DNA of 64,000 bases from CAVUOA01 sp963742955 (GCA_963742955.1 CAVUOA010000012.1:248001-312000), one strand, 5' to 3'; positions 8,418 to 17,499 are shown, counted from the stretch's first letter. The notes: generated by a model not told the origin, from the sequence alone. Made by a program: numbers and translations.

Positions 8418-9790
8418 TGGGCTTAATTTCCCGCTTTAAATATCTAAGGTTCCTTGTCAGATTAAAAAACTATTTTGATATTAAAAAAAGCGCTGACAGG
8501 GATGCAACTGTTGCGGCAATCAAAAGAGATGTTTTCCTCAGGGGTTCCAATATATGGTATCTTATATGTTCAGCTCTCATAGCTTCTATTGGTCTTGATG
8601 TAAATTCAGAAGCAGTCATTATTGGCGGAATGCTTATATCACCTCTTATGACCCCGATTCTCGGAATTGGCTTGTCATTCGGTATTCATGATAACGAAAC
8701 AATGCTAATTTCCCTGAAGGAATTTGTTTCGGCCGTATTAATAAGTCTTGTTGTAAGCATAATTTATTTTCTTTTAACGCCGCTCGGGAATCCGACCGAA
8801 ATGATATTATCGCGTATTAAGCCAACAATTCTGGATGTGGGAATTGCATTCTTCGGAGGCGTTGCGGGCATTGTAGCTTTATCACGTTCTTATGCAGCAA
8901 ATGCAATCCCGGGTGTTGCAATTGCAACAGCATTGATGCCGCCTATTTGCGTATCCGGATTCGGGATTGCAACCGGAAGAATGGAAGTTTTCTTCGGCGC
9001 ATTTTATCTGTTCTTTATTAATGCAGTGTTTATAAGCTTTTCGGCTTACGTTATAGTAAGGCTTCTAAAATTTCCGCTTAAGGAATACCTTGACCCGCGA
9101 AAAAAAGTTAGAATGAGAATTGCAATGCTTGCTATTATTATTCTGGTTACGGTGCCAAGTATGTTCATTTTTTACGGTATAATCAAACAAGTGAGACTAA
9201 ACACTAAATTGAATTCATTCATTACGAAGGATATCGAATCGCCAAACAGAAATGTAATCGACTGGAAATATTACCAAAGGGATAAAGATACAAGCTATCT
9301 GAATATATACCTGATTGGAGAGAAAATATCCGATAAAAAGCTGGATTCACTTAATAAAGTTCTCAACAGCTTTGAAATACCGGTTACTAAAATCCGGCTT
9401 GTGCAGACCGAAAAAGCAGGGCAATACGAATTTTTAAAAGATGAAATTAAATCTGATGTAATAAAAACCTTTGAGCTAAACCAAAATGCTAAGGAAGAAG
9501 AACAGAAGAAACAGGAAGAGGAAAAGAAAAAAACCGATTCGCTTGTTTATGTTTCTGTTATCAGCGAACTGAAAGTTCTTTACCCTGACTTGCAGCAGGT
9601 GGGATACAGCAAATCTCTTAAAATAAGCAATATAAGTAATGACACAACATCATATTCTGCTTTTCCCGTTTTTACGCTTGAATGGCCTAGAAAGTATAAA
9701 GCTTACACAAAAAAAATAAACGAGCAGAAAATTTACGATTTCCTGAAAACCCGACTGAATTTGGATACTCTTCTCATACTGAACTTTTAA
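8417..9790 (+). CDS. DUF389 membrane protein
   Basis: The first 230 residues form a multi-helix membrane domain with the family features GGMLISPLMTPILGIGLSFG and GVAIATALMPPICVSGFG. These place it in DUF389, a family of unknown function. A helix at about 235-255 leads to a soluble C-terminal domain of about 190 residues, interrupted near residue 355 by a Lys/Glu-rich coiled-coil stretch (KEEEQKKQEEEKKK). The start overlaps the nhaA stop by one base, so it probably shares that gene's expression and may act in ion or stress homeostasis; that role is inferred from context only. Confidence 0.88.
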   Translation: MGLISRFKYLRFLVRLKNYFDIKKSADRDATVAAIKRDVFLRGSNIWYLICSALIASIGLDVNSEAVIIGGMLISPLMTPILGIGLSFGIHDNETMLISLKEFVSAVLISLVVSIIYFLLTPLGNPTEMILSRIKPTILDVGIAFFGGVAGIVALSRSYAANAIPGVAIATALMPPICVSGFGIATGRMEVFFGAFYLFFINAVFISFSAYVIVRLLKFPLKEYLDPRKKVRMRIAMLAIIILVTVPSMFIFYGIIKQVRLNTKLNSFITKDIESPNRNVIDWKYYQRDKDTSYLNIYLIGEKISDKKLDSLNKVLNSFEIPVTKIRLVQTEKAGQYEFLKDEIKSDVIKTFELNQNAKEEEQKKQEEEKKKTDSLVYVSVISELKVLYPDLQQVGYSKSLKISNISNDTTSYSAFPVFTLEWPRKYKAYTKKINEQKIYDFLKTRLNLDTLLILNF

Positions 9791-9904
9791 ACATGTAATT
9801 TTGTTATAATTAGTAGAGTATAGCAACTTTTACTTGCCAAATGTCAATTGGCTGAACACTGTTTTACCTCACTATTTTACTAATTAATCTGAAAGGACCC
9901 CAAA

Positions 9905-10984
9905 ATGAACAGAGACGAATTAATTCAACTTCAATCAATAAAAGAATATCCTTCAGTATCTATATTAATGCCTACTCACCGCAGTTTTCCTGAAAACCAG
10001 CAGGACTCGATAAGGCTAAAGAATCTTGCAAAACAAGCTGAGACACGCCTGCTTGCTGAGTTCACGAAATCAGAGGTCAAAACAATCAATGATAAGATTA
10101 ATGATATAATTGAAGGGATTGATATTAATTATCTTATGGATGGTCTGGCAATTTTTGCAAATAAACAATATTCCGGAAAATTTATGCTTCAGTTTCCCGT
10201 AAAAGAAAGGGTTACAGTTGATACAACGTTTTTAACACGTGATTTGGTATTTGCAATGAACAGAACACAGCCGTATTATGTTCTGGTTTTAGGTGATAAA
10301 TCATCACAGGTTTACTCCGGTGTTAGAGATAATCTCGCGCAAGTTAAACATGGAGGTTTTCCGGTTATTAACAGGTTCAGGCAAATGCTGGATGAGGCTG
10401 ATACAAAACATACAAATGACAGGCTTGAAGATAATATTGAAAAAGCCCGTAATTATTTCAGGGAAGTTGACAGGGAATTTAAGAAATTGAATACCGGCTC
10501 ATATCCTCTTGCTCTTGCAGGGGTTGAAGGCAATATCAGGATATTCAAAGAGGTAAACGCTGCTAATGGAATCCTGGCATCTGTTAAAGGCAGTTATGAT
10601 AAAACTTCTGTATCCGAACTTGGCAAAATGGTTTGGACCGAAGTTAAAAAAGGTTTTGCGGAAAAGAGAAAACAAGTTGTAAATCAGCTTGATGAAGCCA
10701 TTGGGTCTAAAAGAGCAGCAATTGGTATAGATGAAGTTTGGAAAACTGCAAATGAAGGCAGGGGAGAACTATTATTGGTTGAAGAAAATTTTCAGTATCC
10801 TGCAAAGCTGAATGAAAACGGGCTGCAGATAATTCCCGTAGAACCCGGTAATGGTCCTGATATAATGGATGATGCGGTTGATGAAGTTATTGAAACAGTT
10901 TTGATTAAAGGCGGGAAAGTTAGTTTCGTAGAGAATGGAAGCCTTGAAAACAAAGGAAAGATTGCATTAATATTAAGATATTAA
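9905..10984 (+). CDS. baeRF-type (bacterial eRF1-like, family 3) protein
   Basis: This 359-residue soluble protein begins ELIQLQSIKEYPSVSILMPTHR, the usual opening of the bacterial release-factor-like (baeRF3) family. The middle (PYYVLVLGDKSSQVYSG) matches the RNase H-like core, and the end (DDAVDEVIETVLIKGGKVSFVENGSL) resembles the Pelota/eRF1 C-terminal region. The family is proposed to act on ribosomes or tRNA, but no function is established. A GAAAGGACCCC element precedes the ATG. The next gene follows after 12 bases, so they probably form one transcript. Confidence 0.78.
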   Translation: MNRDELIQLQSIKEYPSVSILMPTHRSFPENQQDSIRLKNLAKQAETRLLAEFTKSEVKTINDKINDIIEGIDINYLMDGLAIFANKQYSGKFMLQFPVKERVTVDTTFLTRDLVFAMNRTQPYYVLVLGDKSSQVYSGVRDNLAQVKHGGFPVINRFRQMLDEADTKHTNDRLEDNIEKARNYFREVDREFKKLNTGSYPLALAGVEGNIRIFKEVNAANGILASVKGSYDKTSVSELGKMVWTEVKKGFAEKRKQVVNQLDEAIGSKRAAIGIDEVWKTANEGRGELLLVEENFQYPAKLNENGLQIIPVEPGNGPDIMDDAVDEVIETVLIKGGKVSFVENGSLENKGKIALILRY

Positions 10985-10996
10985 CGAGGAGATAAT

Positions 10997-12556
10997 ATGC
11001 CTAAGAAAATCAATCTAAAAGATTTTGAAAAAAAGATTTTACTGAGAAATTTAAAGCTGGAGGATTATGATGATGTTGTAAAGCTTCAGCGCAGATGTTT
11101 TCAGAAAATGCATCCATGGCTATTAGAGCAATTTGACAGCCAGCTGAAAATTTTCTCCGATGGACAGAATTGCATCGAATATGACGGAAAAATTGTTGCC
11201 TCATCAAGCAGCCTTATTGTGGATTTCTCACAGTACTCCGAATGGCAGGATTGGAAAAAAATTGCTGATAACGGTTACATCAGAAACCATAATCCCGAAG
11301 GCAATACATTATACGGAATAGAAATGATGGTTGACCCGGCATTCAGAGGAATGAAGCTTTCACGCAGGCTTTATAATGCAAGAAAAAAATTAATTAAAGA
11401 ACTTAACCTTGAAAAATGTATAATAGGCGGCAGAATACCCGGTTACGGTAAATATGCTTATAAAATGACTGCTCATGAATACGCCGATAAAGTTATGAGC
11501 AAGGAATTAGTTGACCCTGTTATGACGGCGCAGCTTTCCAATGGTTTTGTTCTGAAACGCCTTATACCAAATTATTTTCCTGCCGATAAAGAATCAAAAG
11601 GTTATGCCACATTTCTTGAATGGACAAATATAGATTATATTCCTGATGCTAAGCAAAGGGTTTCAGCAATTGCTCCTGTAAGAGTTTGTGTAATTCAGTA
11701 CCAGATGAGAAAAATAAAAAACTTTAACGAGTTTGCAAGTGCTTGTGAATATTTTATAGATGTTGCATCCGATTATAAATGCGATTTTATCTTATTCCCT
11801 GAAATAGTTACAACGCAATTGCTTTCATTTATTAAAAGCACACGTCCGGGACTTGCAGCAAGAAAAATTTCAGAGTTCACTCATCAGTATATAGAGCTTT
11901 TTTCAAAGCTCTCAATAAAATACAATATAAATATTGTCGGGGGCTCGCATTTTACTGTTGAAGACGATAAACTCTTCAATATTTCTTATCTTTTCCAGAG
12001 AAATGGTGTAATAAACAAACAATACAAAATCCACATTACACCTAACGAAAAAAGATGGTGGGGTGTTGAAGGAGGAAGCAAAGTTGAAGTCTTTGATACA
12101 GACAGCGGGAAAATTGCCATTCTAATATGTTACGATATAGAATTTCCTGAGCTGGCACGTATAGCAAATCAAAAAGGAGCTAAAATTATCTTTGTCCCGT
12201 TCTGCACAGATGAAAGATATGCTTATTTAAGAGTAAGATACTGCGCACAGGCAAGGTGTATAGAGAACCAGGTGTATGTTGCAATTTCGGGGAGCTGCGG
12301 AAATCTGCCATCGGTTGAGAATATGGATATTAACTATTCTCAATCAGCTATATTTACACCTTCGGATATTCCGTTTTCACGGGATGCAATAGCAGCAGAA
12401 TGCACACCTAACATTGAAACATTGATATTTGAGGATTTAGATTTGCATTTATTAAAAGGAAGCCGCCACAGCGGGAGTGTTTTGAACTGGAAAGACAGGA
12501 GAAAAGATTTGTACAAACTCCGTTATAAAGAAGAAGGGAATGACTATGAAATATAA
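10997..12556 (+). CDS. GNAT acetyltransferase / carbon-nitrogen hydrolase fusion
   Basis: Two enzymes are fused in 519 residues. Residues about 12-180 form a GNAT N-acetyltransferase with the acetyl-CoA loop in DPAFRGMKLSRRLY. Residues about 225-490 form a nitrilase-superfamily amidohydrolase with the full catalytic triad: E269 in LFPEIV, K344 in KQYKIH and C378 in ILICYDIEFPELA. The fusion is a known bacterial arrangement, but its substrate is not established. A GAGGAG site lies 6 bases before the ATG. The gene follows the baeRF gene closely and ends against the convergent kamA-like gene. A 9-base inverted repeat (AGGGAATGA with TCATTCCCT, 12535-12567) overlaps its stop. Confidence 0.9.
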   Translation: MPKKINLKDFEKKILLRNLKLEDYDDVVKLQRRCFQKMHPWLLEQFDSQLKIFSDGQNCIEYDGKIVASSSSLIVDFSQYSEWQDWKKIADNGYIRNHNPEGNTLYGIEMMVDPAFRGMKLSRRLYNARKKLIKELNLEKCIIGGRIPGYGKYAYKMTAHEYADKVMSKELVDPVMTAQLSNGFVLKRLIPNYFPADKESKGYATFLEWTNIDYIPDAKQRVSAIAPVRVCVIQYQMRKIKNFNEFASACEYFIDVASDYKCDFILFPEIVTTQLLSFIKSTRPGLAARKISEFTHQYIELFSKLSIKYNINIVGGSHFTVEDDKLFNISYLFQRNGVINKQYKIHITPNEKRWWGVEGGSKVEVFDTDSGKIAILICYDIEFPELARIANQKGAKIIFVPFCTDERYAYLRVRYCAQARCIENQVYVAISGSCGNLPSVENMDINYSQSAIFTPSDIPFSRDAIAAECTPNIETLIFEDLDLHLLKGSRHSGSVLNWKDRRKDLYKLRYKEEGNDYEI

Positions 12557-12597
12557 AATCATTCCCTCCTGTGTTATCCAGCAGTTATGTTGAATAT

Positions 12598-13974
12598 TTA
12601 GTTTGCGTATTCCAGTATCTCGTTTGCATTGGATATGTATAAATCATCAACAGCAGGAGATTCCTCTTCAAAGAAAAATTTATCTTCTCCAAACGCGGGT
12701 TTAAGCTCATCAAGCCAGATAGCGTTTTCGTTGTATTCCGCAAAGAACGGCACATCAACCCAATCGGGATTCCGTCCCTGCATCATCCGCATTACCATTA
12801 CTTTCATCTGTCCTATATTAGCAACTCCCACAACCTGTACTTTTCCGGGTGTGCAAGACATACTGGGACCTCTTACCGTTCTGCAAATACCGCTCACCTG
12901 CGAATACGCTTTCCTGAATATCTCCCATGACCTTACAAGCGGAACTGCAAAGTAATGCTGCGCTCCGGTATCACGCGCAATAAACATATAGTAAGGAATC
13001 AAACCAAGATGAACCTGTGTACTCCACATCTCTGCCCAAACATCAGCTTTATCATTAATATGGCGCATTATTGGAGACTGGGTTCTGATTACAGCGCCTG
13101 TATTTTGAATCCGTTCAATGGCTTCCTTCACAGCTTCTGTAGAAAGTTCAACAGGATGATTGAAGTGCGCCATTATTGCAAGATGCTTTCCTGATATTTT
13201 TACTTTCTCGAATAATCTCATAAGTTCATCTGAATCCTTGTCAGTTGTGAATCTATACGGCCAGTAGGAGAGAGCTTTTGTACCCAGCCGTATAAATTTA
13301 AGATTAGGTAAATCAGCTTTAAGCAGCGGTTCAATGTAACCTGCCAATGATTTGGCGCTCATTATCAATGGGTCACCGCCTGTGAATAAAACACTTGTAA
13401 CTTCGGGATGGTGTTTGAGATACTCGATAAGCAAATCGGTTTCTTTCATTGCAAACTTGTATTCATCCATTCCGGTAAACTGCGGCCAGCGGAAGCAGAA
13501 AGTGCAGTATGCATGGCATGTCTGCCCCTTGTTCGGGAAGAATAAAACTGTCTCCCTGTATTTGTGCTGAATTCCCGTCAGCTTGTGCCCGTGTAGTTCC
13601 GGAACATTCAGCTCCATCTGTCCCGCCGGGTGCGGGTTAAGAAGCATTCTGATTTTATTTGCCGTCTCACTGATTTTTTCTTTACCTGCGTTCATATCGA
13701 ATAATGTTCTCATCATTCTGTAATGATGGTGGAGCAGCATGTCTTTCTGCGGGAATGTTAATATATACATCGGGTCGTAAGGCACATTGTTCCAGTTGAT
13801 TAACTCATCTACAACATAATTGTTAACCTTGAACGGGAGCACAGAACTTACAATTTCGATATCTCTTTTCTGCTCTTCGGATAGTTTCCGGAGCTGGTAA
13901 ATGCTCCTGAAATTATGCGAAGAATAGGCTTTGTATGCTCTGACAGGGGTGCTTAGGAAGCTATTATTTTTCAT
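12598..13974 (-). CDS. lysine 2,3-aminomutase family radical SAM protein
   Basis: This 458-residue enzyme belongs to the KamA family, which uses radical SAM chemistry and pyridoxal phosphate to move amino groups. The cluster motif is CHAYCTFCFRW (C153, C157, C160), and FTGGDPLIMS matches the GGDPL strand of KamA. A TPGKVQVVG segment near the C-terminus may hold the PLP lysine. The frame opens at 13998, but the ATG at 13974 has a strong GGAGGG site 8 bases upstream and is preferred. The substrate could be lysine or another amino acid. A sigma70-like promoter and a leader of about 240 bases with inverted repeats lie upstream. Confidence 0.87.
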   Translation of the reverse strand: MKNNSFLSTPVRAYKAYSSHNFRSIYQLRKLSEEQKRDIEIVSSVLPFKVNNYVVDELINWNNVPYDPMYILTFPQKDMLLHHHYRMMRTLFDMNAGKEKISETANKIRMLLNPHPAGQMELNVPELHGHKLTGIQHKYRETVLFFPNKGQTCHAYCTFCFRWPQFTGMDEYKFAMKETDLLIEYLKHHPEVTSVLFTGGDPLIMSAKSLAGYIEPLLKADLPNLKFIRLGTKALSYWPYRFTTDKDSDELMRLFEKVKISGKHLAIMAHFNHPVELSTEAVKEAIERIQNTGAVIRTQSPIMRHINDKADVWAEMWSTQVHLGLIPYYMFIARDTGAQHYFAVPLVRSWEIFRKAYSQVSGICRTVRGPSMSCTPGKVQVVGVANIGQMKVMVMRMMQGRNPDWVDVPFFAEYNENAIWLDELKPAFGEDKFFFEEESPAVDDLYISNANEILEYAN

Positions 13975-14093
13975 GATTTTACCCTCCTGTGAAGACAAAT
14001 AGTCTATTTTCGTGCATTCGCAGACAGAACGGTTAACCCGTTTTTTGCGAAACAGGAAATTTTAAAATGATATTTAAAGTTTTTTGGTTTTAG

Positions 14094-14172
14094 AAGGAGG
14101 ATTCAGTATTAGTTGAATGGCAAGACTTTTTAGAGCGAATAATTAAATTATCTCTATAGCCTAATCCTCCTT
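14094..14172 (-). promoter_or_regulatory. candidate structured leader RNA of the kamA-like gene
   Basis: Read on the minus strand, a perfect 10-base helix (AAGGAGGATT with AATCCTCCTT) encloses 59 bases that contain a second inverted pair around ATAATTTAATTAT. The 5' arm contains an SD-like AAGGAGG. A further nested hairpin, TTCGCA with TGCGAA enclosing ACGG and CCGT, lies closer to the gene. All of this falls in the untranslated leader, 120-200 bases before the start codon. I do not recognise a known riboswitch class. Confidence 0.45.
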
Positions 14173-14220
14173 ATGGATAAATGATAATCGTCCATGATTA
14201 ATTATTAATATATATGTAAC

Positions 14221-14248
14221 AATATAAAATAAAATTTTTAAAAGTCAA
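14221..14248 (-). promoter_or_regulatory. sigma70-like promoter of the kamA-like gene
   Basis: On the minus strand TTGACT (14243-14248) is followed after 16 bases by TATATT (14221-14226). Transcription would start near 14214 and give a leader of about 240 bases before the start at 13974. Confidence 0.5.
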
Positions 14249-14269
14249 CAAAATGGAAAAATATTTTGT

Positions 14270-14299
14270 AAAAAAACGGGTTCCTGAGGGAACCCGTTT
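14270..14299 (-). terminator. terminator of amtB
   Basis: An 11-base stem (AAACGGGTTCC with GGAACCCGTTT, 4-base loop) is followed on the minus strand by a run of seven T. It lies 32 bases beyond the amtB stop. Confidence 0.88.
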
Positions 14300-14330
14300 A
14301 AGACGCTAATTTTAAATGATTTAATTTTAT

Positions 14331-15578
14331 TTATAATGCTTTTGAATCTTCATAAGCATATGCTTCTTCTCCATGAAGAGTAAAGTCAAGCCCTCTTTCT
14401 TCTTCTTCTTTAGAAACCCTGACTCTAATAAATTTGCTGATAATCCATAACATAATGTATGTGAATGCAAATGCATAAACCGAGCTGACAACAACAGCAA
14501 AAATTTGAATCCAGAAGAAATCAGTTCCGCCATGGAGTAATCCGTTGGAACCTGCCGGGTTTATTGTTATTGAACCGAATATTCCCAAAAATATTATACC
14601 GATAAATCCGCCAACACCGTGTACGCCCCATACGTCAAGAGCATCATCCCATTGTAATTTATTCTTCAGCGATACGGCAAAATAACATATAATACCCGAA
14701 AGAATTCCGATTATTACGGCAGCTTTTAACGATACAAATCCTGCTGCCGGAGTTATGGTAGCAAGTCCGGCAACAGCGCCTGTAAGCAAACCTACAAATT
14801 TAGGTTTTTTATCTACTATCCATGATACAATAAGCCATGCAACTGCAGCAAATGAGGCTGCAACATCTGTATTTATAAAAGCCTGTGCAGTTACGCCGTC
14901 TACAGCAAATTCACTGCCTGCATTAAAACCATACCATCCGAACCAAAGCAATCCGGTTCCGAGCGCAATCAAAGGAATGCTGTGTAAACCGGGGTCTTTG
15001 ACTGTCCGTTTTCCGACGAAAAGAACAGATGCAAGCGCCGCCATTCCGGCAATGTTGTGAACAACTATACCTCCCGCAAAATCTTTAACTCCCCATTTAG
15101 CTAATATTCCGCCGCCCCAAATCATATGAACAAACGGGAAATAAACTAAAAGAAGCCATGCAACAAGAAATATTAAATATGCTCCGAATTTTACCCTGTT
15201 TGCAAATGCTCCTGTTATAAGAGCGGGTGTTATAATTGCAAACATCATCTGGTACGCCGCAAAAACATAAAGCGGAATTGACGGATTAATCGGTGTCGGT
15301 GTGCTGGGACCTACACCGCTGAGAAAAGCCATTTTGAAGTTACCTATGATTCCCAATATATCAGTTCCGCCTGCAAGGGTTCCGCTGAAGCACATCGAGT
15401 AGCCAACCAGAAACCACAAAACAGTTGTTACACCCATCGATACAAAGCTTTGAATCATAATAGCAAGAACGTTCTTCCTGCCAACCAGTCCGCCATAAAA
15501 GAACGCAAGTCCCGGCGTCATCAGCATGACAAGGCTTGTTGCAAGAAGCATAAATCCTGTATTTCCAGTATCGAACAT
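14331..15578 (-). CDS. amtB: ammonium transporter AmtB
   Basis: This 415-residue, roughly 11-helix channel takes up ammonia/ammonium across the inner membrane. Family signatures include TPGLAFFYGGLVGRKNVL near the N-terminus, FAGGIVVHNIAGMAALAS with the first pore histidine, and DALDVWGVHGVGGFIGIIF with the second. A strong AAGGAGG site lies 6 bases before the ATG. There is no glnK/PII gene beside it, although amtB and glnK are usually paired. It is divergent from a porin gene across a 440-base spacer. The C-terminal tail (VSKEEEERGLDFTLHGEEAY) is typical of the cytoplasmic end of Amt proteins. Confidence 0.95.
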   Translation of the reverse strand: MFDTGNTGFMLLATSLVMLMTPGLAFFYGGLVGRKNVLAIMIQSFVSMGVTTVLWFLVGYSMCFSGTLAGGTDILGIIGNFKMAFLSGVGPSTPTPINPSIPLYVFAAYQMMFAIITPALITGAFANRVKFGAYLIFLVAWLLLVYFPFVHMIWGGGILAKWGVKDFAGGIVVHNIAGMAALASVLFVGKRTVKDPGLHSIPLIALGTGLLWFGWYGFNAGSEFAVDGVTAQAFINTDVAASFAAVAWLIVSWIVDKKPKFVGLLTGAVAGLATITPAAGFVSLKAAVIIGILSGIICYFAVSLKNKLQWDDALDVWGVHGVGGFIGIIFLGIFGSITINPAGSNGLLHGGTDFFWIQIFAVVVSSVYAFAFTYIMLWIISKFIRVRVSKEEEERGLDFTLHGEEAYAYEDSKAL

Positions 15579-16018
15579 TTATTAACCTCCTTGATAGATT
15601 GTATTATTTACAATTGTGCCGTTAACATTATGCGTGCTGATGCAGCATATAGCTTCACGTGCGGCATTCACATGATTTTTTAATAAACTATATAGTGAAT
15701 TTGTTAAAAAATGATGTGACTCGTTTTGAACGGGCTCTGTAAGGTTTGATTGATTGCAGTCAGTATCCAATATTCATTAACATTAAAATACCAGAAATAC
15801 GTCGCTTAGTAAATTATCAGCAAAACCGCGCATGGAATGAAAATAAGGTTTTGCCTTAAATCCTGTCTACAAATTTAACGATTTTCTGTTTATTAAACAA
15901 ACGCTCTTTGTTAAGAATCTGTTAAGGAGTATATCGGACTCCTTTAAACTTAATTGAGGCTGAGCATAGATTTTTGTAATTTTGTAAATCTTTCATAAAC
16001 TATTGTTAAAATTTAACA
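15579..16018. other. divergent spacer between amtB and the porin gene
   Basis: No gene is seen here. The region holds the amtB ribosome-binding site at its left end and the porin promoter at its right end. An inverted repeat (AAGGAGT with ACTCCTT, 15924-15944) sits just upstream of that promoter and could be an operator. I found no convincing sigma54 site for amtB. Confidence 0.5.
15953..15984 (+). promoter_or_regulatory. Bacteroidetes-type promoter of the porin gene
   Basis: ATTG (15953-15956) is followed after 20 bases by TAATTTTG (15977-15984). This fits the TTTG / TAnnTTTG consensus except for one base. It ends 34 bases before the ATG at 16019. Confidence 0.6.
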
Positions 16019-17113
16019 ATGAAAAAATATATTTCTTTATTAATTTTAATTCTCATTTTTTCGGTTAATGTGAACTCACAAAACAAAAGCGGTTCGGGAT
16101 TAATTTCCGGCTTACCTGACGGATTAAGCATTAACGGTTATGTTGATACTTATATCAGCTGGGATAATGATAAGCAATCTTCATTGCGCCAGTTTTCTGC
16201 TATTTCACCTTATCGTGAGGAATTCAGGCTCAACATTGCGCAAATATCTGCTAAGTATGAAGCTGACCGCGTGCGAGGAATAGCTACTATACATTTCGGC
16301 GATATACCCTCTGTTAACTGGCCCTCAAACCAGCAGTATATTCAGGAAGCTAATATCGGGTTCCGTGTTTGTAAGAATTTCTGGATTGACGGCGGATATT
16401 TCCTTACTCACATAGGGGGAGAAGGTCTGCTCCCTATAAACAATTGGTTTACATCACTCGCGCTCAGTACGTACTATGAACCTTTCTTCCAGAGCGGGGT
16501 TAGGTTATCATATTCATTTTCGGATAAGTTTGCGGCGCAGCTTCATGTAGTAAACGGGTTCAATGTGTTTGCAGACAACAACAAAAATAAATCTGTTGGC
16601 ATACAGCTTTGGTACAAGCCCGGTAAAGTATTTGATATCACTTATAATAACTTAATCGGTAACGAAATGCCGTCAGGTGTTGAGGGCAAAACCAGATTTT
16701 ATAATAATCTTGTGATTAAAATGTTCCCTGCAAAGAAAATTGATGTGATTGTATCAGGTGATTTTTGCGTTCAGGAGAAATCGAAAATCGGTGATGCAGC
16801 GGCATCGGCAAACATGCTCTCCGGCTTTATGTCAGTAAAATATAAAGCGCTGAAGCATTTTTCTATGGCGCTGAGAGGCGATTACATAAATGATGAAAGC
16901 GGAATATTAACAGGTATTATACCGGTGACAGGAATGCCGTCTGCGGGACTCAAAGCAAACGGAGTTACATTTGCACTGGAATATAATCCCGTTGATAATT
17001 CCTACGTCAGGCTTGAAACAAGATTAATGAACACGGATAAAGACCAGAAAATATTTAAAGATGATAAAAATTCCAGAGTTGAAGTTAATCTTTCTGCAGG
17101 AGTGGGATTTTAG
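16019..17113 (+). CDS. outer-membrane porin, BBP2/OmpL-like
   Basis: A signal peptide (cut near VNSQNK) leads into a 340-residue protein made of alternating short strands. It ends in RVEVNLSAGVGF, the terminal aromatic residue expected of an outer-membrane beta-barrel. The opening GLSINGYVDTYISWDND and the middle YYEPFFQSGVRLSYSFSDKFAAQLHVVNGFN match the beta-barrel porin-2 (BBP2) family. It probably forms a passive pore. Being divergent from amtB, it might work in nitrogen uptake, but this is only a guess from position. Confidence 0.8.
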   Translation: MKKYISLLILILIFSVNVNSQNKSGSGLISGLPDGLSINGYVDTYISWDNDKQSSLRQFSAISPYREEFRLNIAQISAKYEADRVRGIATIHFGDIPSVNWPSNQQYIQEANIGFRVCKNFWIDGGYFLTHIGGEGLLPINNWFTSLALSTYYEPFFQSGVRLSYSFSDKFAAQLHVVNGFNVFADNNKNKSVGIQLWYKPGKVFDITYNNLIGNEMPSGVEGKTRFYNNLVIKMFPAKKIDVIVSGDFCVQEKSKIGDAAASANMLSGFMSVKYKALKHFSMALRGDYINDESGILTGIIPVTGMPSAGLKANGVTFALEYNPVDNSYVRLETRLMNTDKDQKIFKDDKNSRVEVNLSAGVGF

Positions 17114-17132
17114 AAAGTAATAATTTTTAATG

Positions 17133-17160
17133 TTCAGTCAGGTGTTACCACCAGACTGAA
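17133..17160. repeat. REP hairpin, class A
   Basis: The stem TTCAGTCAGGTG with CACCAGACTGAA has one A-A mismatch and the loop TTAC. It belongs to the same family as the copies at 3.8-4.0 kb. Confidence 0.78.
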
Positions 17161-17181
17161 TTTTAGCCGATGGGATTTTTT

Positions 17182-17205
17182 GTGTCAGGTCGAAAGACCT
17201 GACAC
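17182..17205. repeat. REP hairpin, class B
   Basis: This is a perfect 10-base stem (GTGTCAGGTC with GACCTGACAC) with a GAAA loop. It lies 21 bases after a class A copy, the same spacing as the A-B pair at 3847-3917, and is again followed by CACAGAAAA. Confidence 0.82.
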
Positions 17206-17218
17206 CACAGAAAATAAA

Positions 17219-17240
17219 AAACCCCTCTTGCGAGGGGTTT
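17219..17240. terminator. bidirectional hairpin terminator
   Basis: A 9-base stem (AAACCCCTC with GAGGGGTTT, loop TTGC) has T-rich DNA on the minus-strand side and three T on the plus side. It could end the porin transcript and also stop readthrough from the right. Confidence 0.65.
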
Positions 17241-17417
17241 AAAATGTTCTTAATTACTCTATTCCCCTCCACCGGAGGAGATATCTCGATGTTCATCGGG
17301 ACGGGGTGGGTATAAATCCCCAATTACAAATATAACTGATTATTTCAGGGAAGTCAATCCCCTTATTCTTGTATATGAGGAAGATTAACCGGGATTTACA
17401 GGATTATAAGTATATAT

Positions 17418-17499
17418 GTCATTCCTGCGCAGGCAGGAATCCGGTTTATGAATAATAAAAATCCTGCTTTCATCGGATTCCGGCTTTCGCCGGAATGAC
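17418..17499. repeat. dispersed GTCATTCC...GGAATGAC repeat
   Basis: Outer inverted ends GTCATTCC and GGAATGAC enclose two smaller palindromes (CCTGCGCAGG and CCGGCTTTCGCCGG). It shares CATCGGATTCC and the GGAATGAC end with 61688-61735. Confidence 0.7.

Noticed and set aside
12535..12567. Rho-independent terminator after the GNAT/nitrilase gene
   Set aside because: A perfect 9-base inverted repeat is present, but it overlaps the stop codon and no T tract follows on either side.
14094..14172. Lysine riboswitch upstream of the kamA-like gene
   Set aside because: The leader is structured but too short, and I see none of the conserved lysine riboswitch core blocks. It is kept only as an unclassified leader.
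15582..15770. Minus-strand frame of 62 codons upstream of amtB
   Set aside because: No recognisable sequence, and it occupies the amtB leader; it looks like chance.
15579..15780. Possible sigma54 promoter of amtB
   Set aside because: GGCACAATTG occurs on the minus strand, but the GG and GC boxes with the correct 10-base spacing are not present.
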